From positions 2,232,001 to 2,296,000 of the forward strand of contig NZ_CP033219.1 in the NCBI RefSeq assembly GCF_004006175.1: 64,000 nucleotides of DNA, in the 5' to 3' direction. Made by a program: the position numbers and the translations under genes. The stretch comes from Parasedimentitalea marina. GTDB lineage: Bacteria > Pseudomonadota > Alphaproteobacteria > Rhodobacterales > Rhodobacteraceae. Below the pieces are notes generated by a model. The model did no database searches. It had not been told where the DNA came from and saw nothing but the letters and a program-made list of their open reading frames with translations. Shown piece after piece: positions 46,321-55,452 of this stretch. Position 1 is the stretch's first letter, and each line of letters begins with the position of its first letter.

Positions 46321-46334
46321 TTGAATGGTAACAA
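46321..46334. promoter_or_regulatory. Weaker NNR/FNR-like box between the Crp/Fnr regulator and nnrS
   Basis: TTGAATGGTAACAA matches TTGAT-N4-ATCAA with two mismatches. It lies about 90 bases before the regulator (minus) and 195 before nnrS (plus). It might permit autoregulation of the regulator; the match is marginal. Confidence 0.4.
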
Positions 46335-46526
46335 TTGGTCGCATGCCTGCAGGTTTGGCGGCCTTATTCACTGTAATTAGGTGAGTCTCGCAATCGCTTT
46401 TCTATGGCGGTAGAGCCGCTAACTTCTGGTGCTCGGATCCCCGAACCGGTGGTGACACACTGCCCAGACCCCACACCGCGCATGCGGGTAAACCACCCCA
46501 ATTTCTGCCGAAGGGCCTTAGACAAA

Positions 46527-47696
46527 ATGACGCCTCGAAACGAATACACTGGACCAACGCTGCTCAGCTACGGATTTCGACCCTTTTTTCTGCTGGCACT
46601 TGGTTTTGCCAGCATCACCATCCTGATATGGATGGCGGTCTACCAGGGTGATTTGAGCCTTTCTGGTCCGTTTCAATCGGTTGATTGGCACATACATGAG
46701 ATGCTGTTTGGCTATACCTCGGCGGTGATTACCGGGTTCCTCTTTACCGCCATACCGAACTGGACGGGTCGGATGCCGGTTAGAGGCTGGCCACTGGGGG
46801 CTTTGTCGCTGTTATGGATAGCAGGCCGATTGGCAGTTGCAGGTCTCATCCCCGTTTCATTCATTGCCACTATGGTGATCGATTGCGGGTATTTGGTGGC
46901 GATCCTCGCCATTGTCTTACGAGAAATCATTGCCGGCAAGAACTGGCGAAACCTGGTGGTTATCGGCCCTATTGGGCTATTTTTGATCGCAAACGTTCTG
47001 TTTTACATTGAGGTTCTTCAAAACGGAGAATCCGACTACGGACGCCGGTTGGGCTTTGCAGTTGTGATATTCTTGATCACACTGATCGGCGGCCGGATTA
47101 TACCAAGCTTCACCCGGAACTGGCTTGTCAAAAACAATCCCGGACCACTGCCTGTACCGATGAACCGGTTTGACAAAATTTGCATCATGTCCGCAGCTAT
47201 TGTCTTGGTTCTTTGGGTGGCCATTCCCGACACATTGATTTCGCAGGGCACGTTGATTGTGGCGGCCATACTGCAGGCAGCCCGGCTATCGCGCTGGCGC
47301 GGCGCTCGCGTTCGGGCCAGCATGCTGTTGTTAATGCTCCATATTGCCTATGCATTCATTCCCCTTGGACTGTTGTTGCTCGGCTTGGGCCTGACCGTCA
47401 GCGGCCTGCATGTTTTTGGAATCGGAGCCATTGGCGGAATGACATTGGCCGTGATAATACGCGCTACGCTTGGGCACACGGGGCGCGACCTTGCAACTAC
47501 CTGGGATCTCTCAGCTGCCTTTCTACTTCTGCTTTTGGCCGCCGCAATACGCAGTGTCCTGGTCGAGTTCACAGCAGATCCGTTGACCGCTCTCTGGGCA
47601 GGAGCAATCTTGTGGACGGTCGCATTTGCCACGGTTCTCATACGTGTTGGCCCTTGGTTTTGCGGGCAAAACCCGACGCGACGGAGGCCGAATTAA
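46527..47696 (+). CDS. nnrS: NnrS family haem/copper membrane protein
   Basis: 389 residues from the ATG at 46527 (MTPRNEYTGPTLLSYGFRPF, the usual NnrS start); the open frame upstream lacks similarity. About twelve membrane helices follow. Conserved blocks include DWHIHEMLFGYTSAVITGFL, NWTGRMPVRGWPL, GGRIIPSFTRNWLVK and ALLH-like C-terminal helices with AIGGMTLAVIIRATLGHTGR. NnrS protects cells against NO-derived stress and is regulated by NNR/NsrR-type factors. It is divergent from the Crp/Fnr gene. Confidence 0.93.
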   Translation: MTPRNEYTGPTLLSYGFRPFFLLALGFASITILIWMAVYQGDLSLSGPFQSVDWHIHEMLFGYTSAVITGFLFTAIPNWTGRMPVRGWPLGALSLLWIAGRLAVAGLIPVSFIATMVIDCGYLVAILAIVLREIIAGKNWRNLVVIGPIGLFLIANVLFYIEVLQNGESDYGRRLGFAVVIFLITLIGGRIIPSFTRNWLVKNNPGPLPVPMNRFDKICIMSAAIVLVLWVAIPDTLISQGTLIVAAILQAARLSRWRGARVRASMLLLMLHIAYAFIPLGLLLLGLGLTVSGLHVFGIGAIGGMTLAVIIRATLGHTGRDLATTWDLSAAFLLLLLAAAIRSVLVEFTADPLTALWAGAILWTVAFATVLIRVGPWFCGQNPTRRRPN

Positions 47697-48248
47697 TCAC
47701 CATCATTTGGACCAGACTGTCGCTTGGTCAGCTTCCGAATCCTCGAAAGAACAGCAAGTTCCAGCAACAGGATCTGAAAACCCTATTGAAGAGATGTGAA
47801 GCTCAGCAACTACTCATCCCTGTGTAAGCACAAAGACTGGCTGACCGGCAGCACTGGCACTGAAATCCGTCGCGCATTGAAACACAAATCGTTTTGGGAC
47901 ACAGGTTTACCTTCCTTGCCTATGGACTGCGCCTGTCTGCCTTGTTGAGGATCACGAAGAACGTCAATGCAATAGATGCCTTGTTGGGGCTCCTGACTAT
48001 CTATTGGTTTCGGTTAGTACTTCGGGGGAATTGTCAGTCTCGCCGCTACCACTGTAGTCTCCTTGCGCCTTGGGCATTCCATATATCACTTTGTCCGTCC
48101 TCTGTGTACGAGTTGACCGTGAAGGAAGCCGCATCGGGAGTGATTGCCATCTTTGAAGCGGTCCATTGGTCCGGTTCAGGCCTGAACGGGCGGAGTGTCT
48201 ATGAAGCGTCTCCAAAAGGACCGGCGCTGGCTGATCCCTCTCGCTGGC
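47697..48248. other. Gene-poor region between nnrS and tehA-like gene
   Basis: About 550 bases without a convincing gene. A plus-strand open frame at 47894-48283 has no recognisable domain and runs into the tehA-like gene, so it is probably non-coding. The region marks the change from the nor module to the accessory segment. Confidence 0.5.
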
Positions 48249-49205
48249 TCAAAAAAAGTGTTGCCCGGCCACGGCTGCCTTGATCGCGCGGACCAGCACA
48301 AATAGCACTATCGCGCTGCAGCCCAGGATGAATGGCCAACTGAGAACGCTCAATGCGCCGCCCGCGACCCGATCGAAAAAGATCATCGCTGCGCCAGCCA
48401 GTGACACGGTCGGAAAAGTGAAGGCACCCCAGGCCGGGGTCCAGCCGCCTGCGATCAGCCAGCCGATCCGCGTGGCAAGCCAGATTGCAAAGCCCGTCTC
48501 AGCGACGCCAAATATATGCATCATCGTGGGCGACCAAGTCGCATTCAGCAGGTCGGCCGAGATCACTCCGACGCCGCACGGCGCGAGGAATATCACCATC
48601 CCCTGGCGCAGCGATTTCGGGATCGGCGCACTGAGAATGCGCTGGAGCGAGAATGCGGTGATCACCGCCCAGGCGGCCACCGCGCTCCAGTAGATCACCG
48701 CCGAGGCGGTCCAAAAGCCGAGCGGAACTCCTGCGATCGGCGCAACGATTTGACCAACGAATGGCAGGTAGAGAGTCGGGTTGATTACCCGTTCCTCGGG
48801 CGGAGAATGAGCAAGAACCCACAGCACCATAACCGCATGGATCAGATGATGCGAGACCCCGACCAGCAGCAATAATGCCGCCAGCTCTGTCGTGTATGGG
48901 ACTAGCGCCGCCGCGGTTAGCATCATGCACATCGAGGCCGCCGAGACTGCCGCCCGTGCTGGCACCGGGCCCAGATCGTCCAGGATTGCAGTAGGATGCA
49001 GCGCAAGCTTGCGCGCATAGAGCGCAGCACATACCGAAGAGAGCACGATCGCCAGCGCCAGCCAGACCTCGCCGATCACCGTCGGTGCTCCCAGCGTCTC
49101 CGCTGCTTTGCGCCACAAGAGACCCGCCCCGAGGACACCGAGGCAGATCGGAAACATCGCCGATGGCGCCCGGCGCAAAAACGCAGCGAGGTTGTCGATA
49201 CCCAT
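48249..49205 (-). CDS. TehA/SLAC1 (TDT) family transporter or anion channel
   Basis: The protein has 318 residues and about ten hydrophobic helices. The family start APSAMFPICLGVLGAGLLWR (residues 14-33) and NPTLYLPFVGQIVAPIAGVP are typical of TehA/SLAC1 proteins; GGWTPAWGAFTFPTVSLAGA near the C-terminus also fits. Members move nitrate, chloride, tellurite or dicarboxylates; substrate cannot be told here. The coding sequence is more GC-rich than its flanks, a possible sign of transfer. Beside nnrS, anion or nitrite export is a reasonable guess. Confidence 0.88.
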   Translation of the reverse strand: MGIDNLAAFLRRAPSAMFPICLGVLGAGLLWRKAAETLGAPTVIGEVWLALAIVLSSVCAALYARKLALHPTAILDDLGPVPARAAVSAASMCMMLTAAALVPYTTELAALLLLVGVSHHLIHAVMVLWVLAHSPPEERVINPTLYLPFVGQIVAPIAGVPLGFWTASAVIYWSAVAAWAVITAFSLQRILSAPIPKSLRQGMVIFLAPCGVGVISADLLNATWSPTMMHIFGVAETGFAIWLATRIGWLIAGGWTPAWGAFTFPTVSLAGAAMIFFDRVAGGALSVLSWPFILGCSAIVLFVLVRAIKAAVAGQHFF

Positions 49206-49381
49206 ACAAAGCCCCTTCGGCCGTTCTCAATCGGCGGTTTGCCGACGATGCAAACCATACCTCTGCCCATCATTTCTGCAAGAAAATGAGCTTGCACCAT
49301 GTGGTGTGGAACATCTCTTCTGAGTTAAATGTGCGCATTTAATCCGAAGAACCCTGTTCAGTCTGCGACACTGCCGACAGG

Positions 49382-49645
49382 TTGGATCTGCTCTCTGAGT
49401 TGAGCTCTGCAGTGCTGAACAGATCTAAGCTGCTAATCGTGGCAAACACGTCTAAAGGCAGCACAAAGCAATTTCACGACATTCTTGCCGGGCGCAGCAT
49501 GACGCATCATTTGGAGCAAGATGGACGGGGAGCCGTCTTTCGCTACGCTCCACATCAACAGCGGTTATGCGCAGATATCCTTAAAGTAGAGAAATATGTT
49601 GCGTCTTGTGAAAGCACTCACAAACAGGATTTTTCCAATCAATAA
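49382..49645 (+). CDS. Possible small hypothetical protein or gene fragment
   Basis: An 87-residue open frame with a TTG start; an ATG start at residue 40 would leave 48 residues. The sequence (LLIVANTSKGSTKQFHDIL, RGAVFRYAPHQQRLCADIL) looks more protein-like than random, but no family is recognised and no clear ribosome binding site precedes it. It may be the remnant of a larger gene. The rest of 49206-49765 shows nothing I can support. Confidence 0.25.
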   Translation: MDLLSELSSAVLNRSKLLIVANTSKGSTKQFHDILAGRSMTHHLEQDGRGAVFRYAPHQQRLCADILKVEKYVASCESTHKQDFSNQ

Positions 49646-49765
49646 TAAGTGCCCAAGACGATTTGACCGGCACTTGCAGGAAGCTATCTTGAAGAACTAA
49701 GATGGAGGGCACAATATGCTTATTCGTAATGTTTTAGTTGCTTTAAGCTACTGGGCTTGTGACTT

Positions 49766-52700
49766 ATGACTTCTCCAAATATTCTAAGCCTTGTTGCATT
49801 GCTTTCTGTGATCACAAGCTTTGCGGCGCAAAAATCTATAGCTCAGGCTGTAGAATCTCCAGAATGGGTCATAGACTCCGGTTCTGTAACGGCTGGAGGT
49901 TTCGAAGACAGTGACGGCATACTGTGGTTTGCAACAGCAAATGGTGCTTTGCGTTATGATCATAAAAGCGCGAGATATTTTGACACTGATGGATCGGCGT
50001 TTCTATCGAGAGTTGGGTCGATTGCCGAAGATCGGCAAGGTCGAATTTGGTTTGGGCGCAGCGCGGGTGGCGTCGTCGTATATGACAAATCTGACAATAG
50101 TTTCATAACTTACCAACATGACCCTTCTGATCCTTTAAGCCTAAGTTCCAACACTATGAACTGGGTGCCTGATCTGGTGGCAACTCGTTCGGACGGCTCT
50201 GTTTGGTTGGGCACCGACAACGGTCTCAATATTCTGGATAAGGTCGATGGCGGGTTCAGGCATTTTTTCCATGACCCATTGGACCCTCACTCCCTTGCAG
50301 GAAACAACATCTGGGGCCTGCATGTGGACTCGAAAGACCGCGTTTGGGTGGCAACAAGTTCGGGACTTAGCCGCCTCGATCCCGGATCAGGCGTTTTTGT
50401 TAACTATCGCCACGACCCTGAGATTTCTATGAGCTTACCGTCGGACCAAGTTTACAGTGTAGCCGAAGGGCGAAACGGTGAGATCTGGGTTGGAACTGAA
50501 AATGGTCTTGGCCGACTGGATGTCTCGACCGGACTATTCAGAAATTTTCGGAACGATCCCAGCAATCCAACCGGGATTTCCCATAACCAAGTGCTTACGG
50601 TTACTGTTGATAGCCTAGGGCGCGTTTGGCTCGGCCGACTTTTTGCCGTGGCAGCGGGCGTCGAAATGTTCGATCCCGTAACCGAAAAATTCCATGTGAT
50701 ACTTCGCAACGCTGACGCCACAAAACCAGGCACTACTGAGATGATCCTTTCGGTGTTTGAGGCAGGTGATGGAACGATCTGGCTGCCTTACAACACAGGA
50801 CCAGTTTATCGAATTCTGCCAGACCGGTCGATCTGGACAGCCCACTTTGAAAACTTGGGATCGGCCGAAAAACACTTGGAACCAGTCTTAGTTGTTAATG
50901 AGGACAGTTCGGGGGGGATTTGGGTTGGCGGTGTCGGTGGTCTCAAGCGCTACGACGCAGAAACAAAAAGCTATTCACGCTGGTCGCCGATCGCGGACCT
51001 TTCCGAAAACCCCAGCCCATCTTTGGACCTAGAAGAGGTCAACACGATCCTGCAGGCTAGTGAGGACAGGCTTTGGATTGGCGAAGTTGATTCTGATTTT
51101 CTGTTGATAGATATTGCGTCCCAATCAGTTCTCAGGCGCCTAGAAGCACAGCAACCGGCGTTTGGCACCTGGGGCGGTGTTTATGACCCCAGTAATCCAA
51201 AGATCATTTGGTTTGGTTCACAAACAAGCGGTCTAGGTCGGGTCGACACCACGAACGGAAATTACCAGTTTTTCAACAGTTCATCCAACATCGACGCAGG
51301 GATCACAGCAGCATTTGTGTCCGGAGTTTCCGTTGCCAAACCTGGAACGTTCTGGCTTTCCACCTGGGGCCAGGGTTTGCTAAAATTTGATGGTGAAAGG
51401 GTTATTGAATCCTACAGTCACAACCCGAACGACCCAAAGACGATCGGCAGCTCGAACGTGTCTGAAGTGGAGATCGGCCCGCAAGGCCAGCTTTGGGTCG
51501 CCACTATTGAAGGTGGGTTAAATGTTTTCGACGAAGCGACCGGGACGTTTGATCGGATCGGTCGGGAATCTGGCCTCACCACAAGTACAATCTTCGCTAT
51601 CGAGGTCGACGAAAAGGGTTTTCTCTGGCTTGTGACAAATGCCGGTGTATTTCAGTTTGACCCGCAAAATCGACATGTTGTCGCCAGTTATGGTCGCCAG
51701 GATGCGTTGCCAAGCGATGTTTTTCTCAGCTGGCCCGGAGGATCCTTCATGACCAGCCGTCAGGATCTTATGCTCGGCACGCTTTCGGGGATCGGCGTCA
51801 TTTCAATCCCATCGCTCACTGACACGGGCGGCCACCCGCGAGTGATTTTCACTTCGCTGACGCAAAGTGGTGAGAACTTCCCTCTTCAGTCCGCCATCGA
51901 GCGTACCAAAGCGATCGAAATCCAATGGCCAAATACTGATTTTGAGTTTGAAGTATCGGTTGTTGGACATGCTGGACATGCGCAACGCGATATTCGCTAT
52001 AAACTGGAGGGATTCACCAAAGATTGGTTTGTTGCCGACAGTGCGTCACTTGGACGGTATAGCCGCATCCCAGGAGGCCAATACAACTTGCATGTTCAAG
52101 GGCGTGTCGGCGATGGCGAGTGGAGTGAAAGTGCCAGTATCGCTGTTACCGTCCATCCGCCATTTTGGCAAAAACTCTGGTTCCAAGGTGTTTTGGCCAT
52201 ACTCGTCGTCGGATCTCTTCTTGGGTTCGTGGCTTGGCGCCTGAATATCGCCAGGCGACTTGTCAATGCTGCCGAGGCTCTGCGTGGCAGCGAAGAGCGA
52301 CTGCGATTGCTGACAGACACAGTTCCTATCCTGATTGCATATATGGATACAAACAAGCGCTACCAATTTAATAATAAGGTATACGAAGATTGGTTCGGGT
52401 ATGCGCAACAAGACCTAAAAGGCCGGCACGTCAAAGACGTTATTGGGGAAGGCGCATATGAAGTGATAAAACAACATGTGGATCGAGCCTTAGCCGGAGA
52501 AACAATTGTTTATGAGTCCACGATACCATTCAAGGATGGTAGCAAGCGCAATGTTCATGGCACATACGTTCCGGATTTCGATAAAGATGGGTCCGTGATG
52601 GGCCTGTATGTCTTGGTTGAGGACGTCACTGAATCAATAGCGGTGCAAGAACGCCTGCGTCAGGCCCAAAAAATGGAGGCTGTCGGCCAATTGACCGGCG

Positions 52701-53788
52701 GCATTGCCCATGACTTTAATAATCTTCTGGCCATCATCCTAGGAGTTGCAGAGCAGATGCAATTCGAAAAGATGTACGATGGGGATTTGATAAAGGACAT
52801 CATCCGCACAACCGACCGAGGTGCTGAACTGACGCATCGTTTGCTTGCGTTTTCGCGGCAGCAATCCCTGACGACGCAGTCAATCGACCTTGCCGCTCTC
52901 GTCGATGGGATGTCAGATCTACTCAGCCGGTCCCTTGGAGAAACTATCGCGATCAGCTTTCAGCTCGATCCCAACCTTTGGTTGGCTGCCGCCGACCCCA
53001 GCCGGGTCGAAGACGCGCTTTTAAATCTTGCGATTAACGCCCGCCACGCGATGCCCGACGGTGGCGCGCTCACCGTCGAATGCCTGAACAGCTATCTGGA
53101 TGCGGACTACGTGGCCCATAATCCTGAAGCAACGGTCGGCGACTTCGTCGTGTTGGCTGTTTCTGACAGCGGCACCGGAATGTCTCCGGAGGTACAAGAA
53201 CGCGCTTTCGAACCTTTTTACACGACCAAGGAAGTCGGTCAGGGAACCGGTCTGGGGCTGTCAATGATCTATGGTTTTGCGAAGCAGTCCGGGGGGCATG
53301 TCAGCATTTACAGTGAACTGGGCCAGGGCACCACTATCAAGCTCTACTTGCCACGCGACTGCGCGGCTGCGGCGAAGCCAAGCAAGGCAAAAGTTGTTGA
53401 AACGCCACTTGGGCGCAACGAGTCGGTGTTGCTAATAGAGGACGATCCAATGGTGCGTGCGCTCGCGAACAAGATGCTCGATAGCTTGAGATATCAAGTC
53501 AACAGCTTCGACGGTACGCAGGACGCTCGAAAGGCTCTGGAATCTGGACAACAGTTCGATTTCTTATTGTCAGATGTGGTGCTTCCAGGTGGCATGAGTG
53601 GCCCGGAATTCGCGAAGGAAGCCAAAAAAAGCATCCCAAATTTGAAGATCATATTCATGTCAGGCTACTCGGCAGAAGCAGCAAAAGGGTCTGGCTTCCT
53701 TGAGGCTGGTGATGTGCTGTTGACCAAACCATTCCGAAGACACCAACTCGCAATAGCGATGCGAAGGGCAATTGCCTCTACAAAGTGA
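49766..53788 (+). CDS. Hybrid sensor histidine kinase with two-component-regulator propeller
   Basis: The protein has 1340 residues. A signal peptide (residues 1-27) precedes a periplasmic beta-propeller of many Reg_prop repeats (about 35-690; for example DGSVWLGTDNGLNILD, GEIWVGTENGLGRLD) and a Y_Y_Y domain (about 725-795). One membrane helix (FQGVLAILVVGSLLGFVAWR, about 803-822) follows. Inside are a PAS domain (845-960), HisKA with phospho-His982 in GGIAHDFNN, HATPase (VEDALLNLAINARHAMPDGG, GTGLGLSMIYGF) and a C-terminal receiver with Asp1270 in LLSDVVLPGG. Such sensors often detect polysaccharide breakdown products. No polysaccharide genes or DNA-binding response regulator lie beside it, so its output is unknown. 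Confidence 0.93.
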   Translation: MTSPNILSLVALLSVITSFAAQKSIAQAVESPEWVIDSGSVTAGGFEDSDGILWFATANGALRYDHKSARYFDTDGSAFLSRVGSIAEDRQGRIWFGRSAGGVVVYDKSDNSFITYQHDPSDPLSLSSNTMNWVPDLVATRSDGSVWLGTDNGLNILDKVDGGFRHFFHDPLDPHSLAGNNIWGLHVDSKDRVWVATSSGLSRLDPGSGVFVNYRHDPEISMSLPSDQVYSVAEGRNGEIWVGTENGLGRLDVSTGLFRNFRNDPSNPTGISHNQVLTVTVDSLGRVWLGRLFAVAAGVEMFDPVTEKFHVILRNADATKPGTTEMILSVFEAGDGTIWLPYNTGPVYRILPDRSIWTAHFENLGSAEKHLEPVLVVNEDSSGGIWVGGVGGLKRYDAETKSYSRWSPIADLSENPSPSLDLEEVNTILQASEDRLWIGEVDSDFLLIDIASQSVLRRLEAQQPAFGTWGGVYDPSNPKIIWFGSQTSGLGRVDTTNGNYQFFNSSSNIDAGITAAFVSGVSVAKPGTFWLSTWGQGLLKFDGERVIESYSHNPNDPKTIGSSNVSEVEIGPQGQLWVATIEGGLNVFDEATGTFDRIGRESGLTTSTIFAIEVDEKGFLWLVTNAGVFQFDPQNRHVVASYGRQDALPSDVFLSWPGGSFMTSRQDLMLGTLSGIGVISIPSLTDTGGHPRVIFTSLTQSGENFPLQSAIERTKAIEIQWPNTDFEFEVSVVGHAGHAQRDIRYKLEGFTKDWFVADSASLGRYSRIPGGQYNLHVQGRVGDGEWSESASIAVTVHPPFWQKLWFQGVLAILVVGSLLGFVAWRLNIARRLVNAAEALRGSEERLRLLTDTVPILIAYMDTNKRYQFNNKVYEDWFGYAQQDLKGRHVKDVIGEGAYEVIKQHVDRALAGETIVYESTIPFKDGSKRNVHGTYVPDFDKDGSVMGLYVLVEDVTESIAVQERLRQAQKMEAVGQLTGGIAHDFNNLLAIILGVAEQMQFEKMYDGDLIKDIIRTTDRGAELTHRLLAFSRQQSLTTQSIDLAALVDGMSDLLSRSLGETIAISFQLDPNLWLAAADPSRVEDALLNLAINARHAMPDGGALTVECLNSYLDADYVAHNPEATVGDFVVLAVSDSGTGMSPEVQERAFEPFYTTKEVGQGTGLGLSMIYGFAKQSGGHVSIYSELGQGTTIKLYLPRDCAAAAKPSKAKVVETPLGRNESVLLIEDDPMVRALANKMLDSLRYQVNSFDGTQDARKALESGQQFDFLLSDVVLPGGMSGPEFAKEAKKSIPNLKIIFMSGYSAEAAKGSGFLEAGDVLLTKPFRRHQLAIAMRRAIASTK

Positions 53789-53808
53789 CAATTTGCCATT
53801 GGATGTGA

Positions 53809-54000
53809 GTGTTACCGGTAGCACCACATTCCGACCTGGATGTTCGTAATGCGTACTTCACTTTCGATGACTGTGACCCGATCATCCGTATTTCAATGCC
53901 AATGCTTAAAAATTCAGCTAGCGATGATGAACTTGGGTTTATCCTAGGCCATGAGTATGGTCATTTGGTGTCTGACGTCATCGCTTACAGGTCCATATAG
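53809..54000 (+). pseudogene. Truncated M48-type metallopeptidase fragment
   Basis: The 63-residue frame ends with DDELGFILGHEYGHLVSDVI, which carries the HEYGH zinc motif and the preceding Asp-Glu-Leu seen in M48 peptidases with an oxidative-stress-type catalytic core. The chain stops only twelve residues or so after the zinc motif, so the distal zinc-ligand Glu and the C-terminal half are missing. The break coincides with the start of an IS3-like remnant, which probably truncated the gene. Confidence 0.6.
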
Positions 54001-54009
54001 CGGTATTTG

Positions 54010-54140
54010 ATAAGAGAGTGTTCTTGGCTCATCGTAATCCCTGAGGAGTGGAAGATGAGACAGAGCACTGGAACAGTGCAAAAGCCCTGGCGAGAAGATC
54101 GTCAAAGATATCAAACGTGCGACGCGCAAACACTATGTGG
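54010..54140 (+). mobile_element. Degenerate IS3-family remnant (start of orfA)
   Basis: ATGAGACAGAGCACTGG (from about 54055) begins a frame MRQSTGTVQKP. A one-base shift later the translation continues EKIVKDIKRATRKHY (about 54092-54137). This resembles the N-terminus of IS3-family OrfA transposases that I know from Rhodobacteraceae. The frame breaks up after RKHY; no helix-turn-helix, OrfB or second end is visible. GAGGAGTG just upstream is a plausible binding site. The bases 54141-54381 hold nothing I can name. Confidence 0.5.
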
Positions 54141-54381
54141 TGCAGGGCTCGAAACCGGGCTTTGGACTTAAACGCAGCGAATGCCAGATACGAGCCCATG
54201 GCGCAGGATGCTGAATAACTGCCATACGTGTGATTTTTGCGATACAAGAATACCGAAGCTGGTTTAAATCTACATGATGTTTCGCGGGGATTGCGTTTCA
54301 GGCTCACGATCCGATGCTTTCACTAAATTGTAGTTTCCAATATAAATCCCTCCATCGGAAGGTGGTTGGAGGCCGGTGGGT

Positions 54382-55452
54382 ATGAACAGACGTGAATTGA
54401 TTGTTGGCAGTGGCGCGGCAGGAATGATCAGCATGACAGGTCAATCATTCGCCCAAACCGACGCAGGTTTCTACGTTCCGCCTGAGGAAGCAAAACACCA
54501 GCGCACCTTTATGCAGTGGCCAGTTGATCGTCGCGTTCATTCCGATCCTGTGTTTCTGGATATGGCGCAACAGACCATCGCGGAGGTCGCCAATGCAATT
54601 TCTGCATTTGAACCCGTGACAATGCTTGCAGCACAAGCCGATCATGCGGGTGCGCGCAAAAAACTATCTACCGGAGTTGAACTTTGGGATATTCCGACCG
54701 AAGACCTTTGGTGTCGGGATGCCGGGCCAATATTCGTGGTGAACGCCGCAGGTGATTTGGCTGTGAGCCATATCCAATTCAATGGATGGGGCGAGAAACA
54801 GGTAAATCGTCGTGACCGTCAGATTGCCGGCTTGGTTGCCGCACGGTTAGGCTTGGACTTGCGACCAACGGGTCTGCGTGGTGAAGCCGGTGGCGTTGAA
54901 CAAGATGGCCACGGCCTATTGGCTGCACACGAAAGCTCATGGGTAAATGATAACCGTAATCCTGGCCTGTCTCGTGATGAAGTCGAAAGCCGTCTTTTGA
55001 CTGCATATGGCGCTGACCGACTGATTTGGTCAGATGGTGTTTGGGGCAAGGATATTACCGACTATCATATCGATAGCCTAGCGCGCTTCACTGGTCCAAG
55101 TCGCGTGCTACTCAATCTCCCGAGCGATCCTGATATGAACGATCCGTTCCATTTGGCCGCTTTGGACACACATGACCGGCTTGTGTCTGAGGGGTTAGAT
55201 GTTGAGGTGATCTTTGAACCAAACAGACGACGGGTGCGTAGCATCGACTTTGTGGCATCCTATGCCAATTATTACGTCTGCAATGGCGGCGTCATCGCTG
55301 CTGAATTCGGTGATCCAGAAACAGACCAGGTCGCTGCGGCAGCCTTGGCACGTCATTATCCTGGTCGAGAAATCGTGACACTCAACGTTGATCCACTGGG
55401 CGAGATGGGTGGCGGCATCCACTGCGCGACTCAACAGATGCCCGCAACATGA
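54382..55452 (+). CDS. Agmatine deiminase / peptidylarginine deiminase family protein with Tat signal
   Basis: 356 residues from the ATG at 54382. The N-terminus MNRRELIVGSGAAGMISMTG is a twin-arginine-type leader, ending near SFAQ (about residue 25). The guanidino-modifying fold follows: FMQWPVDRRVH, EDLWCRDAGPIFVVN, FNGWGEKQ, GEAGGVEQDGHG, DITDYHIDSLARF, and the catalytic Cys in GGGIHCATQQMPA. Agmatine deiminase makes N-carbamoylputrescine; here the leader predicts a periplasmic enzyme, so agmatine or peptidyl-arginine outside the cytoplasm may be the substrate. It overlaps the next gene by four bases. Confidence 0.87.
   Translation: MNRRELIVGSGAAGMISMTGQSFAQTDAGFYVPPEEAKHQRTFMQWPVDRRVHSDPVFLDMAQQTIAEVANAISAFEPVTMLAAQADHAGARKKLSTGVELWDIPTEDLWCRDAGPIFVVNAAGDLAVSHIQFNGWGEKQVNRRDRQIAGLVAARLGLDLRPTGLRGEAGGVEQDGHGLLAAHESSWVNDNRNPGLSRDEVESRLLTAYGADRLIWSDGVWGKDITDYHIDSLARFTGPSRVLLNLPSDPDMNDPFHLAALDTHDRLVSEGLDVEVIFEPNRRRVRSIDFVASYANYYVCNGGVIAAEFGDPETDQVAAAALARHYPGREIVTLNVDPLGEMGGGIHCATQQMPAT

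Noticed and set aside
47894..48283. 129-residue plus-strand ORF between nnrS and the tehA-like gene
   Set aside because: No recognisable domain, odd composition, and it runs into the end of the well-supported minus-strand tehA-like gene.
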